A stretch of 24,436 bases of DNA, taken from the NCBI GenBank assembly GCA_009176605.1, contig SEYY01002158.1:20001-44436 (forward strand), read 5' to 3'. Both the position numbers and the translations under genes were made by a program. Below are positions 1-14,393 of this stretch, piece after piece. The notes under the pieces are model-generated. The model did not search any database and was not told where the DNA came from. It was given only the letters and a program-made list of their open reading frames with translations. The DNA is from Armadillidium nasatum. Lineage: Eukaryota > Arthropoda > Malacostraca > Isopoda > Armadillidiidae. The stretch's first letter is position 1, and every line of letters begins with the position of its first letter.

Positions 1-34
<34 letters not shown>
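1..34. repeat. (TA)n microsatellite, cut by window edge
   Basis: Pure TA dinucleotide run at the left edge, ending 32 bp before the start codon of the first Mpv17-like exon. Its full length cannot be seen. Confidence 0.98.
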
Positions 35-40
<6 letters not shown>

Positions 41-66
41 AGTTACCATATTATTTATAAGCAATC

Positions 67-183
67 ATGCAAGCGATAGGCAGAGCTTTCATAAAACACC
101 CAATAATCGGAAATGTGATAATTTACGGGTCACTCTACACAGGCTCTGAAGCCTTTCAACAATTTATGACAAAAAAAGTTCTG
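67..183 (+). CDS. Mpv17-like protein, exon 1
   Basis: ATG at 67 opens 39 codons that end at CTG|GTGAGT, a strong splice donor (GT at 184-185), phase 0. The peptide has the family-like N-terminal pattern: a basic start, then HPIIGNVIIYGSLYTG and a QQ pair (residues 11-32), matching the first membrane segment of Mpv17/PMP22 proteins, which are small four-span proteins of the mitochondrial inner membrane or peroxisome. Reading on past the donor gives only satellite-derived residues, so the conceptual 65-residue ORF is not the product. Exons 2 and 3 at 1421 and 3131 fit in phase. The rest of the protein is not found in the window. The family call rests on recognised motifs across three exons, not on a database search. 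Confidence 0.62.
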
Positions 184-194
184 GTGAGTGAAAC

Positions 195-1000
195 ACTAAT
201 TTCTGAAACATGTATTAGTGATATTTTAAGCTTATTATATCTCTATTTTTATTGCTTAAAATAAGATTTAATCCAATATCAATAATTTTTCTGGAAGCCT
301 AGCAAGCCGGAACTACCAATAATTGCTCATAATATCTGAAACTTGAACTAGTGATATTTTAAGCTTATTATATCTCTATTTTTATTGCTTAAAATAAGAT
401 TTAATCTAATATCAATAATTTTTCTGGAAGCCTAGCAAGCCGGAACTACCAATAATTGCTCATAATATCTGAAATATGTACTAGTGATATTTTAAGCTTA
501 TTATATCACTATTTTTATTGCTTAAAATAAGATTTAATCCAATATCAATAATTTTACTGGATGCCTAGCAAGCCGGTACTACCAATAATTGCTCATAATA
601 TCTGAAACATGTACTAGTGATATTTTAAGCTTATTGTATCACTATTTTTATTGCTTAAAATAAGATTTAATACAATATCAATAATTTTACTGGATGCCTA
701 ACAAGCCGGAACTACCAATAATTGCTCATAATATCTGAAACATGTACTAGTGATATTTTAAGCTTATTAAATCACTATTTTTATTGCTTAAAATAAGATT
801 TAATCCAATATCAATAATTTTACTGGAAACCCAGCAAGCCGGAACTGCCAATAAATGCTCATAATTTTTGAAAAAATGTGCTAGTAATATTTTAAGTTTA
901 TTATATCTCTATTTTTATTGTTTAAAATAAGGTTTAATCCAACATCAATAATTTTACTGGAAGACTAGCAAGCCGAAACTACCAATAATTGCTCATAATA
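195..1000. repeat. 133-bp tandem repeat, six copies, in intron 1
   Basis: The marker AGCAAGCCGG recurs at 301, 434, 567, 700 (one change), 833 (partly changed) and 967 (one change), giving a period of 133, 133, 133, 133 and 134 bp. Each unit also has GATATTTTAAGCTTATTA, TTGCTTAAAATAAG and ACCAATAATTGCTCATAAT. The sixth copy is the most diverged and the array breaks off at AATAAAC near 1000. It starts about 12 bp after the splice donor of the Mpv17-like exon. No coding capacity is visible. Confidence 0.95.
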
Positions 1001-1140
1001 AACTTTTTTTTATATTATTTTTATATAATGAATTTTAATAACGGTAGATGTCAACGCTATAGACAATCTGCAGTCATTAAATATTTTTAATATTTTTAAT
1101 TAATCTGATAAAAAATTACTACTAGATAAAAAAAATTGTA

Positions 1141-1203
<63 letters not shown>
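1141..1203. repeat. (AAT)n microsatellite
   Basis: About 20 AAT units inside intron 1, with AT-rich unique sequence on both sides (1001-1140 and 1204-1255) in which I see nothing else. Confidence 0.97.
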
Positions 1204-1251
1204 TAACAAAATAAAAATTATTTACAGTTTAATTACATTTTATGACATTAG

Positions 1252-1518
<267 letters not shown>

Positions 1519-1522
1519 GTAA

Positions 1523-1860
<338 letters not shown>

Positions 1861-2022
1861 GTGTATGTGTGGGTGGGTGTGGTTGTGGGTGCTGGTGTGG
1901 GTGGATATATATGTTTATGTAAGTGTGTGTAGGTGTGGATATTGTATTAAACAGCAGAGTATGCGTTAGGTTGAGGAGAAGGAAAAATGATTTGTTTAAA
2001 GAAGAATAGATCCTGTAAATCG

Positions 2023-2200
2023 TGGAATAACGGTAGAGTGGTTGAGTCACGTGCTTGAAGGTGATGGTTCGATTCCTTATACGGATCCTAGGAAGAAAGA
2101 GCCTAAAAAAGTACCCCTCCTCGAATAGGGCAATGCCCGGAAGATGGGCAGAAAAATAAAATAAATAAATAAATAATAAATTAATAATATATAAATAATA
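2023..2200 (+). repeat. tRNA-derived SINE-like unit
   Basis: A tRNA-like head has a box A-like GGTAGAGTGGTTGAG (about 2031-2045) and a near-consensus box B GGTTCGATTCC (about 2065-2075) at a spacing suited to a type 2 Pol III promoter. An unrelated body follows (2090-2150), then an A-rich tail of AAATA/AATA repeats (2150-2215). That order of parts is typical of tRNA SINEs. I cannot name the family. Confidence 0.6.
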
Positions 2201-2309
2201 ATAAATAAAAAATATAAGATGTCCACGTGGTTATTTAATATCTATGTTGGATAGTGTAGTAAGAATATAAATAGATTTAGGAGAGGAGCTGATACTTCCC
2301 TACACACAG

Positions 2310-2481
<172 letters not shown>

Positions 2482-2511
2482 TAATTTTTTTTTATTTTTT
2501 TGTAGTTTTAA

Positions 2512-2515
<4 letters not shown>

Positions 2516-2553
<38 letters not shown>
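2516..2553. repeat. poly-T tract
   Basis: An uninterrupted T run of about 38 bases. It could be the tail of a reverse-strand retroposon, but I see no body for one. Confidence 0.9.
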
Positions 2554-2558
<5 letters not shown>

Positions 2559-2578
2559 TATTTTCTCTTTAAGATTTT

Positions 2579-2856
<278 letters not shown>

Positions 2857-3130
2857 GGAGTGAATCGTGTATTTTGGTTCTTAATACCTCCATTTCCCCC
2901 TTTTTATCCTAATTCTTTTCAGTTTTGTTATTCTTGCTTGATTTAAATGACTTACGTGTTTTTAGAAAATGTTTACTTGTGTTTACTAAAATGTTTACTA
3001 GTGTTTACTAAAGTGGTTATTAATGTTCTTAACGAATTTAGAAGACTATGATATTTTTTTATTGCATTTTTATTTGCATGATTTTTATTTATAGTATCTA
3101 TGTCTTAGTAAAATAGTTTATTTGTTTCAG

Positions 3131-3175
3131 TTATAAGTATCTAGATAGTAAATTCGTTGGACCATCTTTACCAAT
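3131..3175 (+). CDS. Mpv17-like protein, exon 3 (end uncertain)
   Basis: The acceptor TTTGTTTCAG ends at 3130. The next base completes the split codon of exon 2, and the frame then reads YKYLDSKFVG, matching the family's W/YYxxLDxxF..G loop after the second membrane segment. The frame meets TAG at 3177-3179. A weak donor (AAT|GTAGCA, GT at 3176-3177) would avoid this stop, so the exon may end at 3175. The long-inverted-repeat element begins at 3185, about ten bases on. Either the gene continues in an exon beyond this window or element, or the insertion truncated it. Region 2857-3120 upstream is intron with nothing else visible. Confidence 0.55.
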
Positions 3176-3291
3176 GTAGCATCTTAGTAGTAATGTACAC
3201 CACAAGAAGGTTGGGAATTCGCACTAGGAATTTGCAACAAGGCTAGGAATTTGCAAGGAATTTGCAAACTCACGTACCTTTGTGAGGTGTT

Positions 3292-3385
3292 TTTTGCGGT
3301 TTTATCTTAATTGAGATCTTGTTTTGCGGTTTTATCTTAATTGAGATCTTGTTTTGCGGTCTTATCTTTGATGTGATCTTGTTTT
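3292..3385. repeat. Tandem 31-bp units in the arm
   Basis: Three units containing GCGGTTTTATCTTAATTGAG and GATCTTGTTTT; the third has substitutions (TTTGATGTGATC). The right arm has only two (about 14824-14882), so copy number changed after the arms formed. Confidence 0.85.
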
Positions 3386-3507
3386 GTGGTGTTATTTTAT
3401 TTGTTTTTTAATTATTTCTCACCTATTTCTCACCTTTATGGTTTGCGGTTTCTTTTGACTTTGCCGCTTTCGCGTGTCCTTGGTTGTATTTTGCAAGGTT
3501 CCTTTGA

Positions 3508-3644
3508 TGACGTCATAGCTTGTATGTTTGAAAGGTCATGACGTCACGGTTTGTATTTTGGAATGGGAATTGGAATGATACGTCACAACCTTCTTTTGTT
3601 AAGGGAATCTTCCAGCCAATCACAGTCCAGCATTGCTGACGTCA
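3508..3644. promoter_or_regulatory. CRE (TGACGTCA) cluster with CCAAT box, left arm
   Basis: Perfect palindromic TGACGTCA sites lie at 3508-3515, 3539-3546 and 3637-3644, with a near-site ACGTCA at about 3580-3585 and CCAAT at 3616-3620. In animals such sites bind CREB/ATF and NF-Y type factors. Three perfect 8-mers in 137 bp is well above chance. The cluster lies near the outer end of the arm, as promoter or enhancer elements do in some DNA-virus terminal repeats. Function is inferred. Confidence 0.55.
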
Positions 3645-3724
3645 CGTTTTCTCTCTTACTTTGGAAAACTTGAAAGCCGAACAAACAAACAAACCAACGC
3701 TCTTAAAAACTCGATTTTTTCATA

Positions 3725-3808
3725 TCTCAAGACCGAGATTCGAACTCTTGATCTTGAGTCTCCTCCTGATTCATATGCCAAGCCTTTAGACCACTAGGCC
3801 AACGGAGC
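3725..3808 (-). other. tRNA-like Pol III unit 1, left arm
   Basis: On the minus strand a Leu/Ser-like pattern is seen: box A TGGCCTAGTGG (3791-3801), an anticodon-type arm with a 5-bp stem (two wobbles) and an 8-nt loop, a long extra arm, and box B GAGTTCGAATCTC (3735-3747). CTCAAGA and TCTTGAG then pair around the T arm. A run of five T residues follows (plus 3707-3711), fitting a Pol III stop. The 7-bp acceptor stem does not close, so it is a tRNA-like relic or tRNA-derived unit and not a confident tRNA gene. Confidence 0.5.
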
Positions 3809-4003
3809 AATTACTTGAAGAAAAGGAAAATTCTTTTATTTATGGCTTTGTTTTTTTCGCGCGCGCGGAAGAGAGACACACAAGCCGAGGGTTTCGGGCG
3901 CGGCGCACACACGCACACACGCACACACGCAGTCGAGAGCGCGGGCGCTGGTGCATACACATTTATTATTATTATTATTATTTTCTCGTATCCATGGAAA
4001 CAG

Positions 4004-4117
<114 letters not shown>

Positions 4118-4182
4118 CTTTTTTAAACTTAGAACAAAAAATTTCAATTTTTATATAAGTTTTTGAATAGATAAAAAATTAC

Positions 4183-4260
4183 TCAAGAGTCCGAGGGAGG
4201 ATTGAACTAGCTACTCCGCTGTTGGTAAAGCGAGCGCTTAGACCATCCCGCCAGCGAAGC
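4183..4260 (-). other. tRNA-like Pol III unit 2, left arm
   Basis: Minus strand: box A-like TGGCGGGATGG (4243-4253), a CGCT...AGCG anticodon-type stem, box B TAGTTCAATCC (4199-4209), then CTCTTGAGTAATTTTTT, a T-run terminator. The right-arm copy has about seven extra bases in the extra-arm region. Acceptor pairing is poor, so a functional tRNA is unlikely. Confidence 0.45.
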
Positions 4261-4384
4261 ATTTGGAAACAAGAATCTTTTTACATGAATAATAATTTTC
4301 TTTTTTTTTTTAAATCTTTTTTAATTGTTTTGAACGATAAAAACTTAGTGTATTTTATTATTTTTCTCATTGTCATGGTTACAG

Positions 4385-4487
<103 letters not shown>

Positions 4488-4686
4488 CATGTATTTATAT
4501 TAAATTATAATAGTAGTCGTTTTACAAAAAACTCATAAGCATGTTTTCTTTTTTTTTTTCATTCGAGAGAAAATGATTTTAAGCCCCGACTATTTTGATA
4601 TGAAAAAAAATTGCTTTAAAGTCTTTTTAACATACATAAAAAAAGCTTTTATTTTTACATAAATATATATTTCCTTATTTTTTTTC

Positions 4687-4786
<100 letters not shown>

Positions 4787-4865
4787 TCTCTTTTTTTTAA
4801 AAAACTTAGAACAAAAAATTCAATTTTTATATAAGTAAGTTTTTATTTTTGAATGGAAAAAAATT

Positions 4866-4936
4866 ACTCAAGAGATGGTCTCGAACTGGGGTCATCTCAG
4901 CCGCTAGCGGAAGCTCTACCAATACTCCATAGAGTC
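4866..4936 (-). other. tRNA-like Pol III unit 3, left arm
   Basis: Minus strand: box A-like TATTGGTAGAGC (4913-4924), a palindromic CCGCTAGCGG in the anticodon-arm position, and box B CAGTTCGAGACC (4877-4888), then CTCTTGAGTAATTTTTTT as a terminator. It ends in the same CTCTTGAGTAATTTTTT block as unit 2, which ties the modules together. Confidence 0.45.
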
Positions 4937-5643
4937 AATACGAGTAGAGAACGGCTTTATAGCTTTTAACATTAAAGGTCATGTGAGAAGGAATATGAAT
5001 AAATATATTAAAATGTTATAGAATCCCCTTATGATGAAAGCTGAATAGTAGAGAAAAAATTGATTAGAAGATAATATAAGCAAGGAAGAAATTTATTTAT
5101 TTATTCACAGGTATGAGAATCTGCGTATCTTCTGAAGATAATGTAAAGAGGAAAAATCTTTAGGTATGTAAAATTTACATGTAGAATTGCAAAAAAAGGG
5201 GAAGTAATGGCGGAATGATAAGTGATTGATAAGATTATTAATTATATTTGTATTGCAAAAGGGGGATAATCAGAATTGGAAAGTCTCTTTTCTTCTATCA
5301 ATTTACGAAAATTAATTAGAAAGAAGTGTCCCGAATTTAAGAGAAAGGAACTTATGGAATATAGAATATAACTTTCAGGTCAGAATCATTTTATTTTAAT
5401 CGTAACTGTTTATAATTTGATTGTTACACATATGGTCAATGAATAAAATACTGAGAATAACACGGATTCAAAGGTTACAGGAAATTTGGATGCAATCAAT
5501 TCTTAAACAATTAAGGTGAATGAATGGTACACGAGCTTCTTCATTCCTCAAAACAAACACTGAAAATGAGCTACGTTACTTTTGCATATACTCATATGAC
5601 ACTTCTCCAAAATGAATATGAAATTATGTTGGATTTATTTGTG

Positions 5644-5892
5644 TTATTTTCTTCTACATTTGGCGTTGTATAAACCAAAATTTTCATGTGGCGTGAGAAA
5701 TATAAATAAAAGGTTTCTTCTAATCATTTCAAACCTGCTCTCTCTTTTGCTTCTAGAATTGCCTTTCGTATTCATCTTTACGATTCCATTCTTGCTGATC
5801 TGGATAGAAATTTCCCAGAAGTGTCGGCTCAACCTTGAGAAATTCAACTCTTTAAAAAACTCAATTTCTTGAAATCTCCCTCTCAAAGACAC
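5644..5892 (-). CDS. Arm-encoded ORF of 82 codons, doubtful
   Basis: A basic, non-membrane peptide ([12 protein letters not shown]...) is open on the minus strand here and on the plus strand of the right arm (12261-12509) with one F/L change. An equally long hydrophobic ORF (86 codons) lies opposite on the other strand. Because the arms are near-identical, sharing does not prove selection. Not recognised; chance is likely. Confidence 0.2.
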   Translation of the reverse strand: MSLRGRFQEIEFFKELNFSRLSRHFWEISIQISKNGIVKMNTKGNSRSKRESRFEMIRRNLLFIFLTPHENFGLYNAKCRRK

Positions 5893-5943
5893 CTCATAGC
5901 TTTTCTATTTCTTTTGAGAGTTTTTCCCATTTCTCCAGTTGAC

Positions 5944-6490
<547 letters not shown>

Positions 6491-6614
6491 TCTTTCCAGC
6501 TACATATACAAGAATATTTATAACAAAAATATTTATATATGTCTGAGGGTCGGTAAAGAAAAAACAAAAGAGTATTTACATTTTATTTATTAACATTGTT
6601 TTCAAATAACAACG

Positions 6615-6617
<3 letters not shown>

Positions 6618-6704
<87 letters not shown>
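6618..6704. repeat. (TA)n array
   Basis: About 43 TA units between the ATPase fragment and the three-exon gene. Confidence 0.97.
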
Positions 6705-6707
<3 letters not shown>

Positions 6708-6754
6708 TAAATCACAACATAATGATATTATAAAAATCTTTTTTCCTATTATAT

Positions 6755-7763
<1,009 letters not shown>

Positions 7764-8796
7764 ATGGATCGTATTTTTCAATATATAAATGAAGATTTAG
7801 AGCAAGTTGTGGTAAAGGAAAAATAAACTCTGAGTCCCTTTTTTTCAAGGAAACAGTTATAATCAGTTTGATCTCATATGGACAGGTGCTTAGTAAAAAT
7901 ATTTCAGTAAATGCTGGTGTGGGAATCAAGTGGGGAAGGGTATGAGGGAGGGAAGAAAAAATCCATATAAAGCAGAAGATTTTCTAAGACATGGAATTAT
8001 ATTCTATAGCTCTCTTTTACTCTCGAAGATGGAATCTCATCCCGTGTATTCAAACGCGTAAGTGTCTCTGAACTTCTCAACTGGGAAATAGACTTTGAAA
8101 ATATTAAGTTTACTTTTCAAAGAAAAATCGACGGCGAAGATTATTTTTCATGCAGTTCAGCAACACCTAGCAAGAATAGGAAGTTATATATCACTGTAAG
8201 TCAGTTACGCCAAATTTTCGATTCACTAGATATATGGGTATACGAAGACTTCACTCTATTATCTGAACCGGCTTATCCCTGTGATGAAAAGTGTATATTT
8301 TTAAATCCTATTCTGGATGAAAAACGTATTCTTCTAAGCTATATAACAAAATTGTCAACTAAGTATTGTAGATGTGCGACTGAGAGTGTTTCACGAAGAA
8401 ACAGACGCATTCGTGTTTTCTAATTATGGCTTTACAATCCGAGGCGAGGAGCAAATATTTAGATTTCTAACACTACGTGAAGAATTTGAATCTAAAATTG
8501 AGAGAGTTGAAAAATTCGAAAATTATCTACAAAAAGCTTTTGCCGTTCTCTACGCAATGTATAAAGATAAGATAAATACAGATCCTAACTTTACAAGCCT
8601 AGAAATATTGGAGGAGGCCAACAGGAATGAATTTGGTAAACGTTGGAGTAATCAAGTTCTTAAAGTTCAAATAAAGAATCCTGAAGCTTTACACATACCC
8701 GGCAATAGCATCTTCAACTATATTAATTCACGATGCCGTAAAGAATTGAAAGAACATATTGATTTGTTTGACAAGGTTGAATCTTTTTTAAAATGA
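7764..8796 (+). CDS. Orphan core gene, spliced and with a frame change
   Basis: Two long open stretches read as real protein: about 8010-8423 in one frame (containing [27 protein letters not shown] and [12 protein letters not shown]) and 8347-8796 in the next ([34 protein letters not shown], ending ESFLK then TGA). The first has no ATG but starts at an acceptor (CTATAG, 8004-8009) in phase 0. A short ATG exon at 7764-7811 ([14 protein letters not shown]...) ends in GTG|GTAAAG, also phase 0, giving a plausible 198-bp intron. The switch between the two stretches lies at about 8320-8372: either a small intron with a weak donor (C|GTATTC, acceptor TTGTAG at 8371) or a frameshift. No domain recognised; rich in aromatic and charged residues, helical toward the end. 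It is divergent from the three-exon gene. Confidence 0.5.
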
Positions 8797-8810
8797 CCTT
8801 AAGTGCAATT

Positions 8811-9276
<466 letters not shown>

Positions 9277-9367
9277 TATTATTATTTAAATTATTAATGT
9301 GAAAATATGAATAAAATAAAAAAAAAAATGATCTATTTTATTTCCGCTTTTTGGTTTTTCATAAACA

Positions 9368-9398
9368 TGACGTCAGATTCATATCCATCTCTTATTGG
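9368..9398. promoter_or_regulatory. CRE plus inverted CCAAT in the core
   Basis: Perfect TGACGTCA (9368-9375) with ATTGG (reverse CCAAT) at about 9393-9397. This repeats the combination seen in the arms, although it has no gene clearly attached. Region 9274-9840 otherwise contains only AT-rich sequence and a short (AAT)n tract (9646-9675); a leucine-rich 88-codon reverse ORF there is compositional. Confidence 0.4.
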
Positions 9399-9836
9399 CT
9401 AACTTGAGCTATTTAGTTTCAAACTCCACATGGAGTGAATTAAGCTGATAAAACAATAAATGTAAAAAATTTTTTAGTTAAGCTTATTTCCACGTTTGAA
9501 TTTGAATCATCTCTCGGATTATCGTTCCGAACAGCTCATCTTGAGAATGAGCGCTCGAAACCATTTTCTTAAAAAGTAGAGAGTGAGAGAGAAAAAATAA
9601 AAACTTGAAATAGAAAATGTGATTTTACAAAGAAAACTCGAATATAATAATAATAATAATAGTAATAATAATACTATAATTAAAAGATTGTAACACAAAG
9701 ATATATTAGATGAAAAATTGAAAAATTTAAGACCTAAAAGACAATAAAAACTAAACATAAATGAATAATAACAACAAGTTGACATTATTCATTGAAAAAT
9801 AGTTGAAGATGAATGAAATGTAGAAGGTCAAACTTT

Positions 9837-9982
<146 letters not shown>

Positions 9983-10102
9983 TATATCTACTCCGATGGG
10001 AAAAGGCCAGAGTCCTACTGAATTCCACCGGAGTTGGGAAAGATCTATCATGGTTGATGGAGAACAACGTGTCCAGATTCACGACGTTTGAAAGTATACA
10101 AG

Positions 10103-10151
10103 TCAAACTTACATATACTCTACTTTACCAGTAGAGTATATGTAAGTTTGA
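10103..10151. repeat. Perfect 22-bp inverted repeat (hairpin)
   Basis: 10103-10124 pairs perfectly with 10130-10151 around a 5-nt loop (TTACC). The stem is mixed sequence (ends TCAAACTTAC, loop-side CTCTACT), not a microsatellite. Upstream (9982-10102) is a comparatively G+C-rich stretch with a 50-codon open frame on the plus strand that could be an exon relic; I cannot identify it. From 10152 to 10841 I see no gene. Confidence 0.85.
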
Positions 10152-10839
10152 GCATAGCAGTTAAATCGGAGATAGGAGAGTTGGACAGAGAAAGGATGAG
10201 ACTGTTTCTTAGAAGTAAAAAAAATACATAAAATTTGCTTTCATATGTCAAGTATATTAGTGAATGTAATGTTAAAATACCGTGTTTGCAGGTAAAATAT
10301 GAATGTGTTTGGTTGAATGTGTTCATCACTGCTTCGTTATACATGCTTTACTGTGTATAAGCGAAGAAGTAGAAAAAAATTCAAAGTTCTAGAGTTTGGT
10401 TTTTCTATGAAAGCGTACAGTATGCTGCTGTAGTTATAGGGGTTTGTACGCTCATGTATGTGTTTATATTAGAAAATAAAAACAAAATAAAAGATGCAAT
10501 AAATTCTGTCTAGCAAGAGCAAGGAATTGTTTAACAAGAAATACTTACTTAAAAGTAAACTATTTTCTTATTTAAGGTATTTTACTTTTTTTCTGAAAAT
10601 GATGTTTAAGCTTATAAGCCACTGAGTATGGTTTAAGACAACTTATGAATAAAACAAAGAAGTTCTTTCGTATAAGATACCTAATGAACTTCAATGCGAC
10701 AAGATACAAAAAGTCACTCTTATAAATGATGAAAAGTTTAGAGTGTTATGGAGAATTAAGATAAGAAAAGCATGTAATTTCCGATAAAAATGTATGCTGG
10801 AGAGTGTAAAATAAATGTTTGGTTATGTTAAAGTAAGAC

Positions 10840-10952
<113 letters not shown>

Positions 10953-10982
10953 TATAGAGAGAATAAAGGAAGAGGTTAAATA

Positions 10983-11123
<141 letters not shown>

Positions 11124-11194
11124 TGATTAGAATTAGGTTGAATTGTATATTGAGTTTTAAAGAACTAAGTCAGTAAAAAAAAATATGGATAATA

Positions 11195-11435
11195 ATAAAA
11201 CTTGAAATAGACAAAATACTTACAGTAAAAAATTTAAATGCATATAAATAAATGAAAACAATGAAAGAATAAAGATTACCGACTGCTTGATGATTAACAA
11301 TAAGACACTTAGTAGAAAAAACAATGAGTGGAAGCACTAACTTCTTAAACCATTTGATTCGTGTACGAAATCAATGCTTTGAAAAATAGTTGAAGATAGG
11401 GGAAAGTAGAAGATCAAACTTTAAAAAAGGAAACT
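11195..11435. repeat. Diverged copy of 9590-9840
   Basis: Both places have AAAACTTGAAATAGA (9600; 11200) and, about 180 bp later, GAAAAATAGTTGAAGAT ... TAGAAG.TCAAACTTTAAAA (9794-9840; 11380-11426), in the same order and orientation. The part between is poorly alike. An old direct duplication within the core is the simplest reading. The rest of 11121-11980 has no recognisable gene. Confidence 0.5.
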
Positions 11436-11510
11436 CGTAAAGTTAGAAAAGATTGAAGGTGGTGTACACAAAATGATGAAGTATTGGTCCACAGAAAAAA
11501 GATTGACGAG

Positions 11511-11622
<112 letters not shown>

Positions 11623-11978
11623 GGAATGATCGGAATTTTTTTTTTTTTTTTTAGGATAAGTCAGCTATTAAGGAAAAAACAAACAAATAACGGAGCTATG
11701 GTAAACTCGATCATTCAAAGAAGATGTATAAAATATTTTTATTATTTTAAGTAGAGATGAAAATGATAATTTTTATGAGGTATACTGAATAAATTCTTTG
11801 TGAAGAAGTAAAAGAATTTAAAATATCAAGTTTTTTACTTTTTATGTATGTTAATAGTAACTGACAACTCAAAATTATTATTAAAAAGCCTTGAAATGAG
11901 TTTAAAGTAAAAGATGAATATGATAAGTGGAAAGATAAGACAGAAATTTATTATGCAGGTGTTTTTTTCGAGACCTTC

Positions 11979-12207
<229 letters not shown>

Positions 12208-13210
12208 TGTCAACTGGAGAAATGGGAAAAAACTCTCAAAAGAAATAGAAAAGCTATGAGGTGTCTTTGAGAGGGAGATTTCAAGAAATTGAGTTTTTAA
12301 AAGAGTTGAATTTCTCAAGGTTGAGCCGACACTTCTGGGAAATTTCTATCCAGATCAGCAAGAATGGAATCGTAAAGATGAATACGAAAGGCAATTCTAG
12401 AAGCAAAAGAGAGAGCAGGTTTGAAATGATTAGAAGAAACCTTTTATTTATATTTCTCACGCCACATGAAAATTTTGGTTTATACAACGCCAAATGTAGA
12501 AGAAAATAACACAAATAAATCCAACATAATTTCATATTCATTTTGGAGAAGTGTCATATGAGTATATGCAAAAGTAACGTAGCTCATTTTCAGTGTTTGT
12601 TTTGAGGAATGAAGAAGCTCGTGTACCATTCATTCACCTTAATTGTTTAAGAATTGATTGCATCCAAATTTCCTGTAACCTTTGAATCCGTGTTATTCTC
12701 AGTATTTTATTCATTGACCATATGTGTAACAATCAAATTATAAACAGTTACGATTAAAATAAAATGATTCTGACCTGAAAGTTATATTCTATATTCCATA
12801 AGTTCCTTTCTCTTAAATTCGGGCACTTCTTTCTAATTAATTTTCGTAAATTGATAGAAGAAAAGAGACTTTCCAATTCTGATTATCCCCCTTTTGCATT
12901 ACAAATATAATTAATAATCTTATCAATCACTTATCATTCCGCCATTACTCCCCTTTTTTGCAATTCTACATGTAATTTTTACATACCTAAAGATTTTTCC
13001 TCTTTACATTATCTTCAGAAGATACGCAGATTCTCATACCTGTGAATAAATAAATAAATTTCTTCCTTGCTTATATTATCTTCTAATCAATTTTTTCTCT
13101 ACTATTCAGCTTTCATCATAAGGGGATTCTATAACATTTTAATATATTTATTCATATTCCTTCTCACATGACCTTTAATGTTAAAAGCTATAAAGCCGTT
13201 CTCTACTCGT

Positions 13211-13283
13211 ATTGACTCTATGGAGTATTGGTAGAGCTTCCGCTAGCGACTGAGATGACCCCAGTTCGAGACCATCTCTTGAG
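13211..13283 (+). other. tRNA-like Pol III unit 3, right arm
   Basis: Partner of 4866-4936. Box A-like TATTGGTAGAGC and box B CAGTTCGAGACC, then CTCTTGAGTAATTTTTTT. One change (GCGAC for GCGGC) breaks the CCGCTAGCGG palindrome present on the left. Confidence 0.45.
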
Positions 13284-13362
13284 TAATTTTTTTCCATTCA
13301 AAAATAAAAACTTACTTATATAAAAATTGAATTTTTTGTTCTAAGTTTTTTAAAAAAAGAGA

Positions 13363-13476
<114 letters not shown>

Positions 13477-13674
13477 GAAAAAAATAAGGAAATATATATT
13501 TATGTAAAAATAAAAGCTTTTTTATGTATGTTAAAAAGACTTTAAAGCAATTTTTTTTTCATATCAAAATAGTCGGGGCTTAAAATCATTTTCTCTCGAA
13601 TGAAAAAAAAAAGAAAACATGCTTATGAGTTTTTTTGTGAAACGACTACTATTATAATTTAATATAAATACATG

Positions 13675-13783
<109 letters not shown>

Positions 13784-13906
13784 CTGTAACCATGACAATG
13801 AGAAAAATAATAAAATACACTAAGTTTTTATCGTTCAAAACAATTAAAAAGATTTAAAAGAAAAAAGAAATTATTATTCATGTAAAAAGATTCTTGTTTC
13901 CAAAAT

Positions 13907-13989
13907 GCTTCGGTGGCGGGATGGTCTAAGCGCTCGCTTTACCAACAGCGGAGTAGCGAACGCTAGTTCAATCCTCCCTCGGACTCTTG
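13907..13989 (+). other. tRNA-like Pol III unit 2, right arm
   Basis: Partner of 4183-4260. Box A-like TGGCGGGATGG, box B TAGTTCAATCC and a TTTTTT terminator are kept. An extra GAACGCT-like heptamer lies just before box B compared with the left copy. Confidence 0.45.
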
Positions 13990-14058
13990 AGTAATTTTTT
14001 ATCTATTCAAAAACTTATATAAAAAATTGAATTTTTTGTTCTAAGTTTAAAAAAGAGA

Positions 14059-14200
<142 letters not shown>

Positions 14201-14393
14201 CTGTTTCCATGGATACGAGAAAATAATAATAATAATAAATGTGTATGCACCAGCGCCCGCGCTCTCGACTGCGTGTGTGCGTGTGTGTGCGTGTGTGCGC
14301 CGCGCCCGAAACCCTCGGCTTGTGTGTCTCTCTTCCGCGCGCGCGAAAAAAACAAAGCCATAAATAAAAGAATTTTCCTTTTCTTAAGTAATT

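Noticed and set aside
3725..3808. Functional tRNA-Leu or tRNA-Ser gene
   Set aside because: Boxes A and B look right, but the acceptor stem does not close and the anticodon loop has eight bases.
5612..5872. 86-codon hydrophobic ORF opposite the 82-codon arm ORF
   Set aside because: Both strands are open in the same place and in both near-identical arms, so neither is supported by conservation; only the hydrophilic one was listed, as doubtful.
9519..9785. 88-codon minus-strand ORF rich in Leu, Phe and Ser
   Set aside because: The leucine run comes from an AAT microsatellite and the rest is AT-rich composition.
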